This document shows positions 26,661 to 35,384 of a stretch of 64,000 bases of DNA, piece after piece. The position numbers and the translations under genes were made by a program. Numbering within the stretch: the stretch's first letter is position 1; every line of letters starts with the position of its first letter. The notes beneath the pieces were generated by a model. It did no database searches. It had not been told where the DNA came from and saw only the letters and a list, made by a program, of their open reading frames with translations. This DNA comes from UBA10329 sp964500205 (GTDB lineage Bacteria; Bacteroidota; Bacteroidia; UBA10329), in the NCBI GenBank assembly GCA_964500205.1, contig CAZCNS010000001.1, forward strand, positions 310,001 through 374,000. The letters are read 5' to 3'.

Positions 26661-26933
26661 CTATACTCCTCCCTGAGCGACCTGTCTGAGTCGCTCGTAG
26701 ATCTGCTTTCGGAAGAACGCCAGCACGAACACCAGCGCAAAGACATACGGCATGGCCATCAGGTAGAGTATGGCGTCATTGAGTCCACGTCCAGGTGTAA
26801 AGCCCTCATCAGCCAAATTCCCCGACCCTGACACCGCCCTGCACATACTGCATTGTGCCTGCACGAAAACAGGAAGAAGCACAGTGACAACAGTTGCTAC
26901 AACCCTTTGGCCGACCTTCTTGATCTCACGCAT
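26661..26933 (-). CDS. Small membrane protein with CSMCRA motif at the end of the oxidase operon
   Basis: A 90-residue protein with an N-terminal hydrophobic segment that may be a signal peptide (VVATVVTVLLPVFVQAQ), a Cys pair in QCSMCRAVSGSG, and a second helix (YLMAMPYVFALVFVLAFF) ending in a basic tail. It is the last gene of the cytochrome oxidase operon and overlaps the DUF420 stop codon by 1 nt (TGATG). The CxxC pair after the signal region would face the periplasm, which fits copper or thiol handling during oxidase assembly, but this is inference from position. Confidence 0.65.
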   Translation of the reverse strand: MREIKKVGQRVVATVVTVLLPVFVQAQCSMCRAVSGSGNLADEGFTPGRGLNDAILYLMAMPYVFALVFVLAFFRKQIYERLRQVAQGGV

Positions 26934-27457
26934 CAGAAACGATAATACGGACTTATCATAAGGAAAACAATCACACCTGTGACTGTGACATACAACCAGA
27001 TAGGGAATGTAAATCGTGACACCTTACGATGGCGCTCCAACTGAGCGCCTAATCCGAGATACAACGAGATAAGCACCAACGGGAAAACAGCCGCAGCAAG
27101 CACGATGTGCGTTAACAGAATGAAAAGGTAGAGTGGTCTCAAAGGGTTGTCCTCCGGATAACGTGTCTCTACCCCAAAAGAGTGGAAAACGATATATGAC
27201 ACGAGAAACAGACTTGAGAGCACGAATGTTGAGAGATTGAGTCCCTTGTGAAGGTTCACATTGCCCCGCTTGATGGCCATGAAGGATAAGACCAAGAGAA
27301 TGGAGCAAGTGGCATTTATGATGGCATTGAGCCTAGGCAACAGGGAGGCCCACTCTGGCACATTGTCCGCCTTGGGTAGCTGATAAAGCACTACCACAAC
27401 GCCAAACACCACGACCGACAGTACGAGGATAATCCGAAAAACCAACTTATCACTCAT
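26933..27457 (-). CDS. DUF420 domain membrane protein, oxidase-associated
   Basis: A 174-residue inner-membrane protein with four or five helices, matching the DUF420 family (CtaM-like) found beside caa3 oxidases. Histidines within the helices (VSYIVFHSFG and LLTHIVLAAAVFPLVL) are typical. In Bacillus and Staphylococcus CtaM is needed for maturation of heme-A or heme-B oxidases. It overlaps the SCO gene by 8 nt and the next small gene by 1 nt, so all are co-translated. Confidence 0.87.
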   Translation of the reverse strand: MSDKLVFRIILVLSVVVFGVVVVLYQLPKADNVPEWASLLPRLNAIINATCSILLVLSFMAIKRGNVNLHKGLNLSTFVLSSLFLVSYIVFHSFGVETRYPEDNPLRPLYLFILLTHIVLAAAVFPLVLISLYLGLGAQLERHRKVSRFTFPIWLYVTVTGVIVFLMISPYYRF

Positions 27458-28160
27458 CGATCTTAGGGTTATTCTTCTTCAATTCAAGATTGTACTCCGC
27501 GATAAGCACTTTGATGTCATCAATCAAATCGTTGATGTGGGCTCCATTCGTACCATCGTAAACACCAATGATGTTTCCATGTTCATCATCGCGGGAACGA
27601 AGGTTGCCCTCCTTATCCACCAAGACAAAATATTCGGTATGAAGAAAGCCTCCAGGGGCACTGTTGTCTTCCATGGCACTGGAAAGGAACTTGTAGGCCA
27701 CCGTGTAGAGCGAGTCCCTGTCACCGGTCAGAAAATGCCACTTGGGTGAATCTATCTTACGGTTGACGGCATATTCCTTGAGTGCACTGGGCGTATCTCG
27801 CTTGGGATCCACCGTGATAGATACCAACTCGAATCCATCGTAGTGTCCAAACCGCTCATGTAACTTGGTCATGTTGGCGGTCATTATCGGACATATGGAG
27901 GGGCATGTGGTAAAGAAAAAGTCGACCACGTAAATCCTTCCAACTAAGCTGTCAGAAGAGAACAGCTCTCCATTCTGGTCGGTAAAGACAAACTCAGGTG
28001 CCCTCCTATTGACGAGGTCACCATTGTCGTCATTGTACGTTACAAACGGAAGATGTACAAAGTTGTGCTTACCTTGAATAAGGTAAACATACAGCAATGA
28101 AGGCAGCAGCAGAAGTATAAACAGAATCAGGTACTTCCTAACACCCGATGTCCTGTTCAT
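27450..28160 (-). CDS. SCO1/SenC family copper chaperone
   Basis: A 236-residue membrane-anchored thioredoxin-fold protein that helps load copper into the CuA site of cytochrome oxidase subunit II. One N-terminal helix (YLILFILLLLPSLLYVYLI) is followed by the copper motif CPSIC in FFFTTCPSICPIMTANM and the ligand His in FLHTEYFVLVDKEGN. The long linker and C-terminal Lys/Asn-rich tail are common in Bacteroidota SCO proteins. The start overlaps the subunit IV stop codon by 1 nt. Confidence 0.93.
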   Translation of the reverse strand: MNRTSGVRKYLILFILLLLPSLLYVYLIQGKHNFVHLPFVTYNDDNGDLVNRRAPEFVFTDQNGELFSSDSLVGRIYVVDFFFTTCPSICPIMTANMTKLHERFGHYDGFELVSITVDPKRDTPSALKEYAVNRKIDSPKWHFLTGDRDSLYTVAYKFLSSAMEDNSAPGGFLHTEYFVLVDKEGNLRSRDDEHGNIIGVYDGTNGAHINDLIDDIKVLIAEYNLELKKNNPKIDE

Positions 28161-28543
28161 CAGAAGCCCATGTAGTTCTCCACTGCTGGGCGCAGAGAAC
28201 CATTATAGGTTGCCTCTACCAGCGCAATAAAGATGAGATAGCCTATGAGGATAAAGAATGGGAGAATCACAGAATACTGGAAACTTTTCTTCTCATCTCC
28301 CATGTGCATGAAGTACCACGTGATGCCTGCTGCCTTGGCGAGAGTCATGAGGATAAAGGAGTACTTGAGGACTGCCTTCATCGACTCGTCACGTGACCAT
28401 ATCATTCCCATTCCCACTTCCACAATGGTTATCACTGAAAGTGCAACAAGCACCTTCATGAAAAGTGAGCGTATCTTCTTTCCTTCGGCCTCACCGTGGT
28501 GAGTGTCGAGGCTGTATTCGTAAACGTCATCCCTTACGTCCAT
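28160..28543 (-). CDS. Cytochrome c oxidase subunit IV (caa3 type)
   Basis: A 127-residue inner-membrane protein with three helices, in the position and with the pattern of the small subunit IV of caa3-type oxidases (KVLVALSVITIVEVGMGM, LKYSFILMTLAKAAGITWYFMHMGDE, YSVILPFFILIGYLIFIALVE). The frame runs upstream to 28624 inside the subunit III gene, but homology begins at the ATG 28543. The His in WYFMHMGDE is conserved in the family. It is part of the minus-strand oxidase operon. Confidence 0.87.
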   Translation of the reverse strand: MDVRDDVYEYSLDTHHGEAEGKKIRSLFMKVLVALSVITIVEVGMGMIWSRDESMKAVLKYSFILMTLAKAAGITWYFMHMGDEKKSFQYSVILPFFILIGYLIFIALVEATYNGSLRPAVENYMGF

Positions 28544-28583
28544 GGGAAAAATCTTTAGGGTTCTTAACTTTTGTTCAGAATGA

Positions 28584-29444
28584 TCAGAGCAGATAGAAGA
28601 AGGTGAAAACGAACACCCATACAAGGTCTACGAAGTGCCAGTACAATCCTCCCTTCTCCACCATCTCGTAGTGCCCGCGCTTCTCAAAAGTACCGTTCAC
28701 CACTCCAAGATAAATAAGGAAGTTGATGACAACGCCTGAGAACACGTGAAAACCGTGGAAGCCGGTAATAAAGAAGAAGAAATTGGCGAACAGAGGAATG
28801 CCATACTCATTGTGCCTGAGGTTTGCTCCATGAATGTGAGTAGCTGTCTCTTTCAGCTTGGCGGCTTCCGCGCCGGCAACCTCCACAAACCCCGAATTGT
28901 CGTTGGCAGGGACAAGGAACACATCTGGACTGATCTCATAGGTATGAGGGTCCATCTTATGCCTCATCACCGTGACTCCATCCTCAAGCAGGTAGGCTCC
29001 ATGCTGAGTACCGTGAATAAAATGGTACCACTCCCACGCCTGTGAGCCAACGAAAATGAGACCACCGATAATGGTCCATACCATCCACTTCTCCACTCCT
29101 TTCTTATCCATTCTGTGTCCTGCCTCCACAGCCAGTACCATCGTTACTGATGAGGCGATGAGGATGAAGGTCATCAAAGCCACGTACGCAAGCTCTATAT
29201 GCCCGTCATAGAATGGAAAGTGGGTGAAGACATCACCCGCAGTAGGCCATATGTCCTCGTACTTGTGCCTCATATAACCGTAGGCAGTAAGAAGTGCCGA
29301 GAAGGTGAACGCATCGGAAAGAAGGAAGAACCACATCATCATCTTCCCGTAACTCATTTTGAAAGGAGATGTACCTCCTCCCCAAGGGTTGGCCCCATGG
29401 TCGCTGTGTGATGGTGCTGTGTGGTGTACTGCGTGGCTTGCCAT
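28584..29444 (-). CDS. Cytochrome c oxidase subunit III (heme-copper oxidase subunit III), copy 2
   Basis: A 286-residue, five-to-seven-helix membrane subunit. Family marks are MMWFFLLSDAFTFSALLTAYG near the start and FFFITGFHGFHVFSGVVINF and LYWHFVDLVWVFVFTFFYLL at the end. A hydrophilic stretch of about 55 residues (about 145-200, TQHGAYLLEDGVTVMRHKMD and on) is inserted between helices, longer than in the upstream paralogue. The tandem of two subunit III-like proteins is a known Bacteroidota arrangement; this is the one closer to the classical subunit. Confidence 0.9.
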   Translation of the reverse strand: MASHAVHHTAPSHSDHGANPWGGGTSPFKMSYGKMMMWFFLLSDAFTFSALLTAYGYMRHKYEDIWPTAGDVFTHFPFYDGHIELAYVALMTFILIASSVTMVLAVEAGHRMDKKGVEKWMVWTIIGGLIFVGSQAWEWYHFIHGTQHGAYLLEDGVTVMRHKMDPHTYEISPDVFLVPANDNSGFVEVAGAEAAKLKETATHIHGANLRHNEYGIPLFANFFFFITGFHGFHVFSGVVINFLIYLGVVNGTFEKRGHYEMVEKGGLYWHFVDLVWVFVFTFFYLL

Positions 29445-29491
29445 GCTAAAGAAGTTGTTTTGGTGTCAACGCCTGTTTTGCGGGTGCAATT

Positions 29492-30205
29492 TTAGCGAAT
29501 AAAGGTCAGAAACAAGAAGAGGTAGAGCCAAAGGATTCCGAGAAAGTGCCAATAAACCGATCCAAGACCAACTCCGAGGTGATCTGCAGCAGTATAACGG
29601 CCCCTCCCTGCGTTGACCACCAGAAGAATCAGCCAGATGAGGCCACCAGCCATGTGGGCCAGATGTAGTCCCGAGAGTACAAAGAGGAATGATGCACTGA
29701 CATTGAAAGTGTCATTTATCCTTTCGTCCAAAGCCACCTCGTATCCTATGTCGTCAGGTCTGTAAAGGCTGCCCTCGAACATGAGCAGGGGCTGTCCCTT
29801 GGATAAGATGAGGTAGTCCTTGCCGTATTCGCCTTGCAGATCGCTGATGTGGCCAACAAAGAACTTTCCTTCCTTATTGAGCTGATTCCAACCCATGTAC
29901 TGTGTGAATGCGAAGCTCAGGCCCAACAGCAGCGTCACAGAAAGCCAACGTTGCAATCCTGCGACATTGCCCTTAGCAATACACCTGCCGGCCACCCACA
30001 ACGTGGAGCTGCTCAAGGCGATGACCACTGTGCTGACCCCGAACATTACCGGGAGGTCGTGCACAACCCAGTAATGATCGGCCTGAAGCACAATGTAAGC
30101 ACTCGTGAAGGCACCGAAGAACATGGCTATGCTGATGACCCCGAGCCAAACGAGCATCTTCTTTGAGCGTTCGCTCTTGGCGTTCAATTCCTCTATTGTA
30201 TCCAT
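29492..30205 (-). CDS. Cytochrome c oxidase subunit III-like protein, copy 1
   Basis: A 237-residue membrane protein of the heme-copper oxidase subunit III family, with SKKMLVWLGVISIAMFFGAFTSAYIV at the start and LFVLSGLHLAHMAGGLIWLI, VYWHFLGILWLYLFLFLTFI at the end. It is shorter and differs from the downstream paralogue, with its own hydrophilic loop (about 125-165). It sits 6 nt after ctaB. Subunits I and II of the oxidase are not in the window and must be encoded elsewhere. Confidence 0.87.
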   Translation of the reverse strand: MDTIEELNAKSERSKKMLVWLGVISIAMFFGAFTSAYIVLQADHYWVVHDLPVMFGVSTVVIALSSSTLWVAGRCIAKGNVAGLQRWLSVTLLLGLSFAFTQYMGWNQLNKEGKFFVGHISDLQGEYGKDYLILSKGQPLLMFEGSLYRPDDIGYEVALDERINDTFNVSASFLFVLSGLHLAHMAGGLIWLILLVVNAGRGRYTAADHLGVGLGSVYWHFLGILWLYLFLFLTFIR

Positions 30206-30211
30206 CGATTA

Positions 30212-31084
30212 TCAGAGATTGAAAAAGGGAAAAGGCAGTTCCGCCACCGCTACATCCACCTTGTCGAACAAATAAGCCAACTGTACCACGGGGAGATAGA
30301 CAAAGGAACCGAACATCAGCCTCTTGGCGTCATCCGAATCTAACGACTTGTAGAGATCCATGGCCTGCTTTGCGAAAACGGCTCCTGCGATAACGCACAC
30401 AACAGCGGCTATGTTGCCGACATAACCGAAGAACGTGGGCAACAGGCTGATAGGGACGAGACCCAGTGTATAGATAAGTATCTGAAAAGCACTCGCCCGG
30501 TCACGGCCTCCAACCGAGGGAAGCATCTTGAAACCGGCCTTCAGATAGTCTTCATGCACCCGCCAGGCGATGGCCCAAAAATGCGGGAACTGCCAGATGA
30601 ACTGTACCGAGAACATGAGCAATGCAAGCTGGGTGATACTCCCGAACCCGTCCGTGGCCGCAACGCATCCGAGCATTGGCGGTATAGCTCCCGGAATGGC
30701 CCCTACGAACACCGCGAAGGGATGCACCCTCTTGAGCGGAGTGTAGACGAGCACATAACTTAACATGGCAACGAGACCAAGGATGCCACTCATGGGATTG
30801 ATGAACAGCCAAAGCATGCCAATCCCGGTCAAACCGGACAGCGATGCCAGTATGACACCTTCGTAAACGGACATGCGACCAGTAGGAAGCGGCCTTAATC
30901 TCGTGCGCTCCATCAGAGCATCCAGCTCGCGTTCCATCACCTCATTGAAACCATTGCTTGCCCCAGTGAGAAGAGTTCCACCAACGATAAGCCATGTGAA
31001 GACCTCCCAATTGACCGATTTTGCGGCCACACCATAACAGATGCCGGCCGACACGACCACAAGTGCAGCCAAGCGGAGCTTCAT
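30212..31084 (-). CDS. ctaB: Protoheme IX farnesyltransferase (heme O synthase)
   Basis: A UbiA-family inner-membrane prenyltransferase that adds farnesyl to heme B, giving heme O for the oxidase. The two Asp-rich motif regions are NEVMERELDALMERT (with RPLPTG after it) and HEDYLKAGFKMLPSVGG. The ATG at 31084 gives 290 residues, but the frame stays open upstream and encodes GKAKDYAAF, which matches the normal CtaB start. A non-ATG start such as the CTG at 31135 is therefore possible. It heads the oxidase operon; a TAATTTCG element at 31176-31183 is a near-match promoter. Confidence 0.92.
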   Translation of the reverse strand: MKLRLAALVVVSAGICYGVAAKSVNWEVFTWLIVGGTLLTGASNGFNEVMERELDALMERTRLRPLPTGRMSVYEGVILASLSGLTGIGMLWLFINPMSGILGLVAMLSYVLVYTPLKRVHPFAVFVGAIPGAIPPMLGCVAATDGFGSITQLALLMFSVQFIWQFPHFWAIAWRVHEDYLKAGFKMLPSVGGRDRASAFQILIYTLGLVPISLLPTFFGYVGNIAAVVCVIAGAVFAKQAMDLYKSLDSDDAKRLMFGSFVYLPVVQLAYLFDKVDVAVAELPFPFFNL

Positions 31085-31175
31085 GAAGGCCGCATAGTCT
31101 TTGGCCTTGCCTGTTATGGAGAGTGACGGGTTCAGTACCGTTGTCTGATGCGCGGATGCGCGGGTTTTGGGGCTG

Positions 31176-31183
31176 CGAAATTA
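31176..31183 (-). promoter_or_regulatory. Possible promoter element of the oxidase operon
   Basis: TAATTTCG on the minus strand, one base off TAnnTTTG, followed by GCAGCCCC as in other promoters of the window. Confidence 0.4.
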
Positions 31184-31274
31184 AGGGCTGGTTGAAGGCA
31201 ATGCCGTCACCATTGTCTGCAATGGAATAATCTAACCTCTAACAGAAGTGAATTGCACACTCCAGCACAGGAAG

Positions 31275-31307
31275 AAAAAAGGCTGAACATGCGATGCATG
31301 TTCAGCC
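31275..31307 (-). terminator. Intrinsic terminator of the rimP-nusA-infB operon
   Basis: A perfect 12-bp stem GGCTGAACATGC / GCATGTTCAGCC with loop GAT. On the minus strand it is followed by six Us. It lies 22 nt after the infB stop codon. Confidence 0.9.
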
Positions 31308-31329
31308 CTTTGTAGTTAACGACTCATTT

Positions 31330-34059
31330 TCAGAGTTTTGCCTTCACCTCGACTATCTCATAGCCTTCGATGATGTCTCCGGTCTTGATGTCGTTAAAGT
31401 TCTGGATGTTAAGGCCGCACTCGTAGCCCTTGGCCACCTCTTTGACATCTTCCTTGAAGCGTTTGAGTGACGCCAGCTCACCCGTGTAGACCACAATGCC
31501 ATCGCGGATGACACGCACCTTGGTGTTGCGCGAAACCTTGCCATCGAGTACCATACAACCTGCTACCGTACCAACGCGGGTGATCTTGAACACCTCGCGC
31601 ACCTCGATGTTGCCCACGATCTTCTCCTCATACTCTGGGGCCAACATGCCTTCCATGGCCGCCTTAATCTCCTCGATAGCATCATAAATGATACTGTAGA
31701 GCTTGATCTGGATCTGCTCCTGTTCAGCAACTTTCCGCGCATTAAGGGAAGGCCGCACTTGGAAGCCGAGGATAATGGCATCTGAGGCTGATGCCAGCAT
31801 GACGTCCGTCTCGGTGATGGCACCTACACCTTTCATTAAGATGTTCACCGCGATCTTGTCGGTGCTGAGCTTGAGCAGCGAATCGGACAGGGCCTCGATA
31901 GAACCGTCCACATCGCCTTTGACGATGAGGTTGAGCTCCTGGAAGTTGCCGATGGCGATACGTCTGCCGATCTCATCGAGCGTGATGTGCTTGCGTGTGC
32001 GCAGACCTTGCTCGCGCTGAAGCTGAAGTCGCTTGTTGGCGATGTCACGTGCTTCACGCTCATCCTCCATCACATTGAACTTATCGCCCGCCTGCGGAGC
32101 ACCCGTGAGTCCGAGCACCTGCACGGGTGTGGATGGTCCTGCCTCGTTGATGTTCTGGCCTCGCTCGTTGAACATGGCCTTGACCTTGCCGCTGAAGCAT
32201 CCTGCGAGGATCACATCGCCTACGCGCATGGTGCCGCTCTGAACGAGTACCGTTGATGTGAAACCACGGCCTTTATCCAGTTCGCTCTCGATGACCGTGC
32301 CTACAGCGCGTTTGTTGGCGTTGCCCTTCAGTTCCAAGAGTTCGGCCTCCAAGAGGATCTTCTCCAAAAGTTTGTCCACGTTGGTACCGTGCTTGGCAGC
32401 GATCTCCTGACTCTGGTATTTGCCGCCCCAGTCCTCCACGAGCAGATTCATGTTCGCAAGCTGCTCCTTTATCTTCTCAGGATTAGCGTTGGGCTTATCT
32501 ATTTTGTTGATTGCGAATATCATCGGTACACCGGCAGCCTGAGCGTGATTGATGGCCTCCTTGGTCTGCGGCATGATGTCATCATCGGCAGCCACCACGA
32601 TGATGGCAACGTCAGTGACCTGCGCACCACGGGCACGCATAGCGGTGAACGCCTCGTGGCCAGGGGTATCAAGGAACGCGATGCGCTTACCGTTGCCCAC
32701 CTCCACCGAGTAAGCCCCGATGTGCTGGGTGATGCCACCGGCCTCGCCCGCCACCACATTGGCATTACGAATGAAGTCGAGCAGTGATGTCTTACCATGG
32801 TCAACGTGACCCATGATCGTGACAATGGGGGCGCGCTCTGCGATGTCATCAGGATCGTCCTCTTCCTCGATGATGGCGTCCTGCACCTCGGCACTTACGA
32901 ACTCCACCCCGAAACCGAACTCCTCTGCAACGATGCTGAGGGTCTCGGCATCAAGTCGTTGGTTGATGCTCACGAACATGCCGAGGCTCATGCATGCTGA
33001 GATGATGTCGGTGACCGGCACACCCATCATGGAGGCCAGGTCGTTCGCAGTCACGAATTCGGTGACCTTGAGGGTGCTCTTCTCGCGTTCCTGCTGGTCC
33101 ATCTCGTCCTGCATCCGCTCTTGGACCATGGCCCGCTTGTCGCGTCTGTGCTTGGATGCCTTGGACTTGCCACCACCTCCTGTGAGGCGAGCAAGCGTTT
33201 CCTTGACCTGCTTCTGTATCTCTTCCTCAGTAAGTGCTGGTTTCACCTCGCGCTTACCTCGTCCAGTACTCGGAGCTGCGCCCTTGGCAGCAGTGCCTTC
33301 GTCCACACGGACACGCTTGCGCTTGCGCTTGCCATCTGCCGCACCGGCAGAAGACGCAACCGGTTTGCGCTCCTTCTCCACTGGAAGTTCCATCTTCCCG
33401 AGCACAGTAGTGCCGGCAAGTTTCTCGGCCTTCGCACGTATCACTTCGGGCTCGGCAGGTTTCTCAGCCTCCTGTGCAGCCTTCTTAAGTAGTTCTGCCT
33501 CTACGGCCTTTTTGGCATCCTCTGCAAGTCGGGCCCGGTCGGCATCCTCTTTGGCGGCCTTCTCGATACGGTCTGCCACAGCCTTGCGTTCAGCATCCTC
33601 TTTCTCCTTCTTCTCCTTGGCGGCCTGCTGCTTTTTGCGCTCGCGCGGGTCCACAGGCAGTTCCATTTTCCCAAGAACCTTGGGACCAGTAGTACTCTCC
33701 TCTGCAACGGGCTCCGAAACAATGGTCGGCTCCACCGACTTTTCCTCGGGTTTTTCCTCGGGTTTTTCCTCGGACTTCACCTCCACAGGTTTCGGGGCAG
33801 CCACCTCCTTGGGCTCGGAGGCAGACATGCGCTCATCCTTCCGTTGCTGCAGGACCTCTGCCTTTTTCTCGGCTTCCTGTTTTACCTGACGGTCTGCCTG
33901 AAACTCGCCCAGCAGAAGGTTGTACGCCTTGCTGTCAAGACGGGAGTTGGGATTGATGTCATCAAAACCTTTCCCTTCGAGGAAATCCTTGACGGTGCCG
34001 AAGCCCACTCCGAGCTCCTTGAGCACCTTGCTCATACGTACCAATTGATCTTCTGCCAT
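31330..34059 (-). CDS. infB: Translation initiation factor IF-2
   Basis: A 909-residue GTPase that brings initiator tRNA to the 30S subunit. A short N-terminal IF2N helix domain is followed by a long Lys/Glu/Ala-rich linker (about 70-330) and then the G domain with GHVDHGKTSLLD, DTPGHEAFTAM and NKIDKPNAN, and the C1/C2 domains. The linker holds repeats (EEKPEEKPEEK; LGKMELPV appears twice). A GTG at 34065 is possible, but the ATG at 34059 (MAEDQLVRMSKVLKELG) matches family starts. It is the last gene of the operon, followed by a terminator. Confidence 0.96.
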   Translation of the reverse strand: MAEDQLVRMSKVLKELGVGFGTVKDFLEGKGFDDINPNSRLDSKAYNLLLGEFQADRQVKQEAEKKAEVLQQRKDERMSASEPKEVAAPKPVEVKSEEKPEEKPEEKSVEPTIVSEPVAEESTTGPKVLGKMELPVDPRERKKQQAAKEKKEKEDAERKAVADRIEKAAKEDADRARLAEDAKKAVEAELLKKAAQEAEKPAEPEVIRAKAEKLAGTTVLGKMELPVEKERKPVASSAGAADGKRKRKRVRVDEGTAAKGAAPSTGRGKREVKPALTEEEIQKQVKETLARLTGGGGKSKASKHRRDKRAMVQERMQDEMDQQEREKSTLKVTEFVTANDLASMMGVPVTDIISACMSLGMFVSINQRLDAETLSIVAEEFGFGVEFVSAEVQDAIIEEEDDPDDIAERAPIVTIMGHVDHGKTSLLDFIRNANVVAGEAGGITQHIGAYSVEVGNGKRIAFLDTPGHEAFTAMRARGAQVTDVAIIVVAADDDIMPQTKEAINHAQAAGVPMIFAINKIDKPNANPEKIKEQLANMNLLVEDWGGKYQSQEIAAKHGTNVDKLLEKILLEAELLELKGNANKRAVGTVIESELDKGRGFTSTVLVQSGTMRVGDVILAGCFSGKVKAMFNERGQNINEAGPSTPVQVLGLTGAPQAGDKFNVMEDEREARDIANKRLQLQREQGLRTRKHITLDEIGRRIAIGNFQELNLIVKGDVDGSIEALSDSLLKLSTDKIAVNILMKGVGAITETDVMLASASDAIILGFQVRPSLNARKVAEQEQIQIKLYSIIYDAIEEIKAAMEGMLAPEYEEKIVGNIEVREVFKITRVGTVAGCMVLDGKVSRNTKVRVIRDGIVVYTGELASLKRFKEDVKEVAKGYECGLNIQNFNDIKTGDIIEGYEIVEVKAKL

Positions 34060-34143
34060 TTGCACTTTTTTCGTTTTCCCTGAAAAAACTAAAGCGGATT
34101 CCCGGGGATCTTATTCGGTCAGGACCTGTTCGTCATGGCCCTG

Positions 34144-35379
34144 TTATTCGAACTCTTCTTTCAGGATACGGATCACATCATCCACGGTCTCCTCTTCGAG
34201 GTCGGTACGCTTCACCAGATCAGCACGTCCAATCTGTAGCACACTCTTAGCCGTATCGCAACCGATGGCCTTGAGCGCATCAAGCACCCAGCTCTCGATC
34301 TCGTCTGCGAACTCCTCGAGGTCAACGTCCTCAGAATCGGAATCCGAGTCGCGATAGACATCGATCTCGTAGCCTGTAAGCTGCCCGGCCAAACGGATGT
34401 TGAAACCGCCCTTGCCAATGGCCAATGAGACCTGATCGGGCTTGAGGAACACATCCACGCGCTTGCTCTCCTCCTTGATCTCCAGTCGGGTGATCTTAGC
34501 AGGGCTGAGTGCCCGTTGGATGAATAACTGCATGTTGTTGGTGAAGTTGATCACATCGATGTTCTCGTTCTTCAATTCGCGCACGATACCATGTATGCGA
34601 CTGCCTTTCATGCCCACGCATGCTCCAACGGGATCCACACGGTCATCGTAGGACTCTACCGCAACCTTAGCACGCTCACCGGGAACGCGGACTATCTTTT
34701 TGATGGTGATGAGCCCATCGAACACCTCTGGCACCTCGCTCTCGAACAGACGCTCGATGAAACGTGGGTCGGTGCGTGAAAGGACAACTCGGGGGCTGTT
34801 GTTCACCATCTCAACCTCCTTGATGACCGCGCGAACGGTCTCGCCCTTCTTGAAGTAATCACTGGGTATCTGCTCATTCTTAGGCAGCACAAGCTCGTTG
34901 CCCTCATCATCGAGGATCAGGGCCTCGCGCTTCCATATCTGATAAACCTCCCCGGTGAAAAGCTCGCCTTCGCGGTCCTTGTACTTTCTGAATATGTTAT
35001 CCTTCTCGAGGTCCATGAGACGGCCCACGAGGTTCTGCTTAATGGCAAGGATGGCCCTGCGGCCGAAGTACTCCAACTGCACAGGCTCAGAGCAGTCCTC
35101 GCCCACTTCAAAGTCTTCCTCGATCTTGCGGGCCTCGGTCAGCTCGATCTGCGTCTTAGGATCCTCTACCTCTCCATCCTCCACGATCTCGCGTGTACGG
35201 TAGATCTCGAGGTCACCCTTTTCCACGTTCACGATGACATCGATATTCTCTTGGGTGCCGTACTGCTTTTCGAGCACACTTTTGAAAACATCCTCCATGA
35301 TGTTCATCATGGTGACGCGGTCGATGTTCTTGAACTCCTTGAATTCCTGAAAGGAGTCAACCAGATTTAGGTTCTTCAT
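34144..35379 (-). CDS. nusA: Transcription termination/antitermination protein NusA
   Basis: A 411-residue RNA polymerase-associated factor. The N-terminal domain (about 1-125) is followed by an S1 domain (GEVYQIWKREALILDDEGNELVLP) and two KH domains with DPVGACVGMKGSRIHGIVREL and SLAIGKGGFNIRLAGQLTGY. A final acidic and helix-hairpin region follows. E. coli NusA is longer (495 residues) because of acidic repeats that are reduced here, as in most Bacteroidota. It lies 5 nt after rimP. Confidence 0.96.
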   Translation of the reverse strand: MKNLNLVDSFQEFKEFKNIDRVTMMNIMEDVFKSVLEKQYGTQENIDVIVNVEKGDLEIYRTREIVEDGEVEDPKTQIELTEARKIEEDFEVGEDCSEPVQLEYFGRRAILAIKQNLVGRLMDLEKDNIFRKYKDREGELFTGEVYQIWKREALILDDEGNELVLPKNEQIPSDYFKKGETVRAVIKEVEMVNNSPRVVLSRTDPRFIERLFESEVPEVFDGLITIKKIVRVPGERAKVAVESYDDRVDPVGACVGMKGSRIHGIVRELKNENIDVINFTNNMQLFIQRALSPAKITRLEIKEESKRVDVFLKPDQVSLAIGKGGFNIRLAGQLTGYEIDVYRDSDSDSEDVDLEEFADEIESWVLDALKAIGCDTAKSVLQIGRADLVKRTDLEEETVDDVIRILKEEFE

Positions 35380-35384
35380 TTTGG

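Noticed and set aside
32813..33889. 358-residue Ser-rich open frame antisense to infB
   Set aside because: Antisense of the Lys/Glu/Ala linker and G domain of IF-2; Ser/Phe/Leu runs are the complement of that bias.
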